64,000 nucleotides of DNA from Euzebya sp051004735. GTDB taxonomy: Bacteria; Actinomycetota; Nitriliruptoria; Euzebyales; Euzebyaceae. Both the position numbers and the translations under genes were made by a program. Where the stretch lies: contig JBPCKA010000080.1 of assembly GCA_051004735.1 (NCBI GenBank), forward strand, positions 66,400 through 130,399. Direction: 5' to 3'. Shown here piece by piece: positions 60,774 to 64,000 of the stretch (positions within the stretch are counted from its first letter, which is position 1; every line of letters begins with the position of its first letter). The notes below the pieces were generated by a model, which worked only from the letters and a program-made list of their open reading frames with translations, searched no databases and was not told the origin of the DNA.

Positions 60774-61856
60774 ATGAGTCTTCTTCCCCTCGCCGTCGCC
60801 CTTCCCTTCCTGGCCCAGGGGACGCCCGGCGACCCGTGCCCCGCTGCCGGCGCGATCTGTGAAACGGTGCTGGAGCGCACCGGCAACGGACCGTTGGCGG
60901 CATTGCTGGGACAGGTCATCCCGATCCTGATCACGATCATCCTGATCTTCATCGTCGCAGCGATCCTCACCCGGGTGGCCAAACGCCTGATCCATCGCGT
61001 GGTCACCCGGACGGCCAACGAGAGCCGCGACGTGATGCGGGCCATCACCCGCCGCTCACCCATTATGAAGGCCGCAGCGGACACCGAGCAACGCGTGGCC
61101 ATCGATGCCAGGCGCGTGCAGCGGACCGAGACGATCGCTGCGGTTCTGGGCAGCATCGCGGTGTTCATCGTCTATCTGATCGCGGTCTTCGTCGCTTTGG
61201 CCAAGGTCAACATCGAGGTGGGTCCGCTGGTGGCGGGTGCCGGAGTGATCGGCGTAGCCCTGGGCTTCGGCGCACAGTCGCTGGTCAAGGACTTCTTGTC
61301 CGGGGTGTTCATGATCCTTGAGGACCAGTACGGGGTCGGCGACATCATCGACGCGGGCGAGGCCACCGGGACAGTTGAGGGGGTCACCCTTCGTGTCACG
61401 CGCCTGCGGGATGTCGAGGGCACCGTGTGGCATATCCCCAACGGGGAGATCCGGCGGGTCGGCAACCTGTCGCAGTTGTGGTCGCGTTCGCTGCTGGACA
61501 TCGGGGTGGCCTACGACACCGATCTTGACCACGCCGGCGAGGTCATCACCCGCATCGCAACCGAGATGGCCCAGCATCCCGATTGGGCAGAGTCCATCCT
61601 TGAACCGGCCGAACTGTGGGGGGTGCAGCAGTTCGGGCCAAGCGAAGTGGTGCTGCGCCTGGTCATAAAGACCCAAGCTGCCTCACAGTGGAAGGTCAAC
61701 CGTGAGTTCCGCGCCCGCATCAAGAAGGCCTTTGACGCTGAGGGGATCGAGATTCCCTTCCCACAACGAACCGTATGGTTGAGGAGTGAGGGCACTCCCG
61801 TGGCCGCGGGAGTGCCGGAGGCAGCACAATCGAGCGTGGATTCTGAGCAGTCCTGA
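60774..61856 (+). CDS. Small-conductance mechanosensitive channel (MscS family)
   Basis: A 360-residue membrane protein: a hydrophobic N-terminus that may be a signal, a helix at about residues 45-70, a second at 120-150, and the pore helix TM3 region VGVALGFGAQSLVKDFLSGV with the Gly/Ala packing motif of MscS, then the beta domain (EDQYGVGDIIDAG, WHIPNGEIRRVGNLS) and the C-terminal alpha-beta vestibule. It opens under membrane tension to release osmolytes. ATG 60774 has GAGGAAG upstream. Confidence 0.93.
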   Translation: MSLLPLAVALPFLAQGTPGDPCPAAGAICETVLERTGNGPLAALLGQVIPILITIILIFIVAAILTRVAKRLIHRVVTRTANESRDVMRAITRRSPIMKAAADTEQRVAIDARRVQRTETIAAVLGSIAVFIVYLIAVFVALAKVNIEVGPLVAGAGVIGVALGFGAQSLVKDFLSGVFMILEDQYGVGDIIDAGEATGTVEGVTLRVTRLRDVEGTVWHIPNGEIRRVGNLSQLWSRSLLDIGVAYDTDLDHAGEVITRIATEMAQHPDWAESILEPAELWGVQQFGPSEVVLRLVIKTQAASQWKVNREFRARIKKAFDAEGIEIPFPQRTVWLRSEGTPVAAGVPEAAQSSVDSEQS

Positions 61857-61938
61857 CATGCACTGTCCGTATGTACCGGGTTAGCCCATCGTGGTGGCGG
61901 GGAAGGTCACCCAAGAGCCACTACCAAGGAGTTCAGTC

Positions 61939-62187
61939 ATGGCTATCGGCAGCGCAATTGCCCTGTTCGTTTTAGGTGCCATCCTCGTCTATGGCGTTGA
62001 CATTGATCTGGCGGGCCTGGACATCGATGTGATCGGCTACATCCTGATGCTGGCTGGTCTGATCGGTGGGGTACTGGGTTTGGCCTTCATGGGATCCCGG
62101 CGGAGGTCCAGGACCACCAGGTCGATGCAGGAGACGCACCGCACCGCGGACGGCGGCCACATCGTTGAAACCGAAATCCAGCGGTAA
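61939..62187 (+). CDS. DUF6458-like small membrane protein
   Basis: An 82-residue protein with two hydrophobic helices: SAIALFVLGAILVYGVDI and, after the short linker LAGLDIDVIG, YILMLAGLIGGVLGLAFMG; then a basic SRRRSR segment and a polar tail. The VDxDxxGLDxDVIG pattern between helices matches DUF6458, an actinobacterial family of unknown function. ATG 61939 has AAGGAG 7 bases upstream; the longer frame to 61891 is unsupported. It is followed by a strong hairpin terminator. Confidence 0.82.
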   Translation: MAIGSAIALFVLGAILVYGVDIDLAGLDIDVIGYILMLAGLIGGVLGLAFMGSRRRSRTTRSMQETHRTADGGHIVETEIQR

Positions 62188-62211
62188 ATCACTTCCTCCA
62201 AACCATTTCCT

Positions 62212-62239
62212 CGATGCCCGCCGAAACCGGCGGGCATCG
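62212..62239 (+). terminator. Strong 12-bp hairpin after the DUF6458 gene
   Basis: CGATGCCCGCCG (62212-62223) and CGGCGGGCATCG (62228-62239) pair perfectly around AAAC. It lies 24 bases after the DUF6458 stop, so it probably ends that transcript; the run of U typical of intrinsic terminators is missing. Confidence 0.75.
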
Positions 62240-62257
62240 TCGTGTGCACTGGTCTGT

Positions 62258-62266
62258 TGGTAGATT
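62258..62266 (+). promoter_or_regulatory. Extended -10 promoter candidate for glnA
   Basis: TGGTAGATT at 62258-62266 matches the extended -10 pattern TGnTAnnnT. It lies about 80 bases before the glnA start, downstream of the hairpin. TTGACG at 62272 is another promoter-like word but has no -10 at the right distance. Confidence 0.35.
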
Positions 62267-62347
62267 CCCGTTTGACGGCCACGTGGGCTAGGTTCCGCCT
62301 GGATCCCGCGTGCCACACCCTGACCACGACCCCCGAAGGAGCTCACG

Positions 62348-63766
62348 TTGAGCACCCCCGCAGACGTCCTCGCAAAGATCAGCGACGAAGGAATCCGATT
62401 CATCGACTTCCGGTTCGTGGACCTGCCTGGGTTGATGCAGCACTACACGCTGCCCTCCCATCAGTTGACCGAAGACGTGTTTGAGGATGGGCTCGGCTTC
62501 GACGGGTCCTCGGTCCGCGGGTTCCAAAACATCCAGGAATCCGACATGCTGCTGGTCCCGGACCCGGCCACCGCAGTGGTTGATGCCTTCCGCCAGCACC
62601 CCACCCTGATCCTCAACTGCTACGTGCGGGACCCGTTGACCGGGGAGTCCTACTCACGGGACCCTCGCTACATCGTGCAGAAGGCGGAGTCCTACCTGCA
62701 GTCCACCGGTATCGCCGACACCTGTTTCGTCGGGCCGGAGGCAGAGTTCTTCATCTTCGACGACGTGCGGTTCATCTCCGAGCCCAAGGGGTCCATGTAT
62801 GCGATTGACTCCGTCGAGGCGGCGTGGAACACCGCCAAGGACGAGGGCCCGAACCTGGGGCACAAAATCCGCCACAAGCAGGGGTACTTCCCGTTGCCCC
62901 CGGCTGACCACATGACCGACCTGCGCTCGGAGATGGTGGTCGAGCTTGAGAACGCCGGGATCGAGGTCGAGCTTCAGCACCACGAGGTCGGTACTGCAGG
63001 GCAGGCCGAGATCGATTTCCGCTTCGTCCCCCTGGCCAAGTGTGCCGACCAGGTGATGCTGTTCAAGTACATCGTGAAGAACGTGGCGCACCGCAACGGC
63101 AAGACCGCGACGTTCATGCCCAAGCCGATCTTCTTTGAGAACGGGTCGGGGATGCACACCCACCTGTCGCTGTGGAAGGACGGGGAACCGCTGTTCTACG
63201 ACGAGACGGGGTATGCGGGACTGAGCGAGTTGGCCAGGCATTTCATCGGCGGACTGCTGCTGCACGCCCCAGCGATCCTGGCGTTCTCAAACCCGACGAC
63301 GAACAGCTACAAGCGTCTGGTCCCCGGGTATGAGGCACCGGTGAACCTGGTCTACAGCCAGCGCAACCGCTCGGCGGCCTGCCGCATCCCGTTGATCTCC
63401 AAGTCCCCCAAGGCCAAGCGGGTCGAGTTCCGCGTGCCAGACCCGTCGTGCAACCCCTACCTGGCGTTCAGCGCGATGCTGATGGCCGGTCTTGACGGGA
63501 TCAAGAACAAGATCGAGCCGCCCGACCCGGTGGACAAGGACATCTACGAGTTGGGCCCCGAGGCCCTGGCCGAGCTGCCCGCGGTCCCGGCCAGCCTGGA
63601 GGAGGCGCTGGTCGCCCTGCAGGAGGACCACGAGTTCCTGCTTGAGGGCGGTGTGTTCACAGAGGACCTGATCGAGACCCACATCGCCTACAAGATGGAG
63701 GCCGAGGTCACCGCCCTCCGCCTACGCCCCCACCCCCACGAGTTCGAGCTGTATTACGACATCTGA
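62348..63766 (+). CDS. glnA: Glutamine synthetase type I
   Basis: A 472-residue GSI enzyme (length matches the dodecameric type). Seen: DGLGFDGSSVRGF at the N-terminal beta-grasp, the metal-binding GPEAEFFIFD, the ATP-binding FMPKPIFFENGSGMHTHLSLWK, NRSAACRIP and RVEFRVPDPSCNPYLAFSAML, and Tyr in KDIYELGP, the place of the adenylylation site in GSI-beta. It makes glutamine from glutamate, ammonia and ATP. TTG 62348 has GAAGGAG upstream. Confidence 0.96.
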   Translation: MSTPADVLAKISDEGIRFIDFRFVDLPGLMQHYTLPSHQLTEDVFEDGLGFDGSSVRGFQNIQESDMLLVPDPATAVVDAFRQHPTLILNCYVRDPLTGESYSRDPRYIVQKAESYLQSTGIADTCFVGPEAEFFIFDDVRFISEPKGSMYAIDSVEAAWNTAKDEGPNLGHKIRHKQGYFPLPPADHMTDLRSEMVVELENAGIEVELQHHEVGTAGQAEIDFRFVPLAKCADQVMLFKYIVKNVAHRNGKTATFMPKPIFFENGSGMHTHLSLWKDGEPLFYDETGYAGLSELARHFIGGLLLHAPAILAFSNPTTNSYKRLVPGYEAPVNLVYSQRNRSAACRIPLISKSPKAKRVEFRVPDPSCNPYLAFSAMLMAGLDGIKNKIEPPDPVDKDIYELGPEALAELPAVPASLEEALVALQEDHEFLLEGGVFTEDLIETHIAYKMEAEVTALRLRPHPHEFELYYDI

Positions 63767-64000
63767 GGTGAGGGGTGATGGCTGTCGTTCGTTGTTGCTC
63801 GAAACCTTGACTACACGCGGGATCCAGCCCGTTGAGGTTGCGCAACGTCGATGGCCATCACCCGTCGCTTCTCAAGCTCCGGTGAGCCAGCCGTGAGCCA
63901 ACGGCCGCGCTCAGCCGAGCCAGTTTCGTGACGTGGTCGTGGACGAGCGCCAAGACACGGTCCCACGCCGGGCGTCGCACTCCGCCTTGAACTCTTCGGT
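63767..64000. other. Right-edge gap with an inverted repeat
   Basis: No complete gene is seen in the last 234 bases. GGGTGATGGC (63773-63782) and GCCATCACCC (63854-63863) are perfect inverted 10-mers 71 bases apart; the palindrome GTTGCGCAAC lies between at 63837-63846. This could be an mRNA structure after glnA or an insertion-sequence end. Confidence 0.4.
63911..64000 (-). pseudogene. Possible insertion-sequence transposase scrap at the window edge
   Basis: On the minus strand the frame entering from the right edge begins TEEFKAE, a pattern typical of the N-terminus of IS3-family OrfA transposases, but soon turns non-homologous and stops at 63911. A second frame (about 63858-63978) reads DRVLALVHDH, also OrfA-like, so a frameshift could split the gene. 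The evidence is short and the gene start is outside the window. Confidence 0.25.

Noticed and set aside
62272..62294. TTGACG and TAGGTT as a glnA promoter pair
   Set aside because: Only 11 bases separate them, too short for a sigma70-type promoter; the extended -10 at 62258 is a better candidate.
1..64000. CRISPR arrays, rRNA and tRNA genes
   Set aside because: No regularly spaced direct repeats and no rRNA or tRNA cores were seen in reading the window; a covariance-model search would be needed to exclude small RNAs.

Overview
The window is a gene-dense, GC-rich bacterial chromosome segment. Several genes point to an actinobacterium (Actinomycetota): a SepH cell-division protein, a GuaB1-type IMPDH-like enzyme, a 13E12-type DUF222/HNH endonuclease, a fused gamma-alpha KorA, a DnaQ-UvrC fusion, DUF6882 and DUF6458 proteins, a PimB-like mannosyltransferase and LexA boxes of the TCGAAC-N4-GTTC type. 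The genus cannot be fixed from the sequence alone; a deep-branching aerobic lineage is possible but unproven.

Layout. 1-6.6 kb: the 3' part of an aldo/keto reductase, a PlsC-like acyltransferase, a cell-surface polysaccharide group (DUF2142, GtrA, GT2, DUF2304) and a DrrAB-type ABC exporter. 6.6-15.5 kb: M13 peptidase, leuS, guaB1 with a DUF6882 gene, and an S9 peptidase. 15.5-19.6 kb: a decayed accessory stretch with an HNH endonuclease, an AraC regulator that lacks part of its sensor domain, a truncated VOC gene, a YjbR gene and a scrap of an ABC-2 permease. 19.0-24.3 kb: TetR regulator divergent from an acyl-CoA carboxylase pair, then an SMP-30 lactonase. 24.3-30.4 kb: a sepH/M48/GT4 run, a zinc-ribbon protein, a wrecked photolyase gene, a receiver-GGDEF protein and a DUF309 protein. 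30.5-33.8 kb: a flavin disulfide reductase and a DnaQ-UvrC nuclease whose promoter carries two LexA boxes. 33.7-39.4 kb: a complete oppABCDF-type peptide importer. 39.6-43.6 kb: a stand-alone Lrp ligand-binding domain, a DUF559/AbiEi-like gene boxed by 47-bp inverted repeats, trpD with a receiver protein, and a methyltransferase. 43.7-51.4 kb: korAB, cysteine desulfurase, TusA, A-type Fe-S carrier, glycerate kinase and nadA. 51.4-60.8 kb: an aspartoacylase-like gene, gcvT, lpd, a flavodoxin-like gene, the 2-oxoacid dehydrogenase E2, hisS, lipB and lipA. 60.8-64 kb: MscS channel, DUF6458 protein, glnA and a possible transposase scrap at the right edge.

Functional threads. Central carbon metabolism is well represented: korAB gives a ferredoxin-linked route for 2-oxoacids, while lpd, E2, lipB and lipA give the lipoate-dependent route and also serve the glycine cleavage protein GcvT. 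The cysteine desulfurase, TusA and A-type carrier could supply sulfur or Fe-S clusters to NadA, LipA and KorAB nearby. The most unusual item is the 1.05-kb cassette at 40003-41055: one predicted nuclease-like gene closely framed by 47-bp inverted repeats that match at 43 of 47 positions. Other points are the tandem SOS boxes in a probably leaderless promoter, a HisRS of the archaeal/eukaryotic-like motif class, and a cluster of gene remnants between 15.5 and 19 kb.

No rRNA, tRNA or CRISPR array was seen. No gene-free stretch exceeds 300 bases; the longest is the right end after glnA, described in the list.
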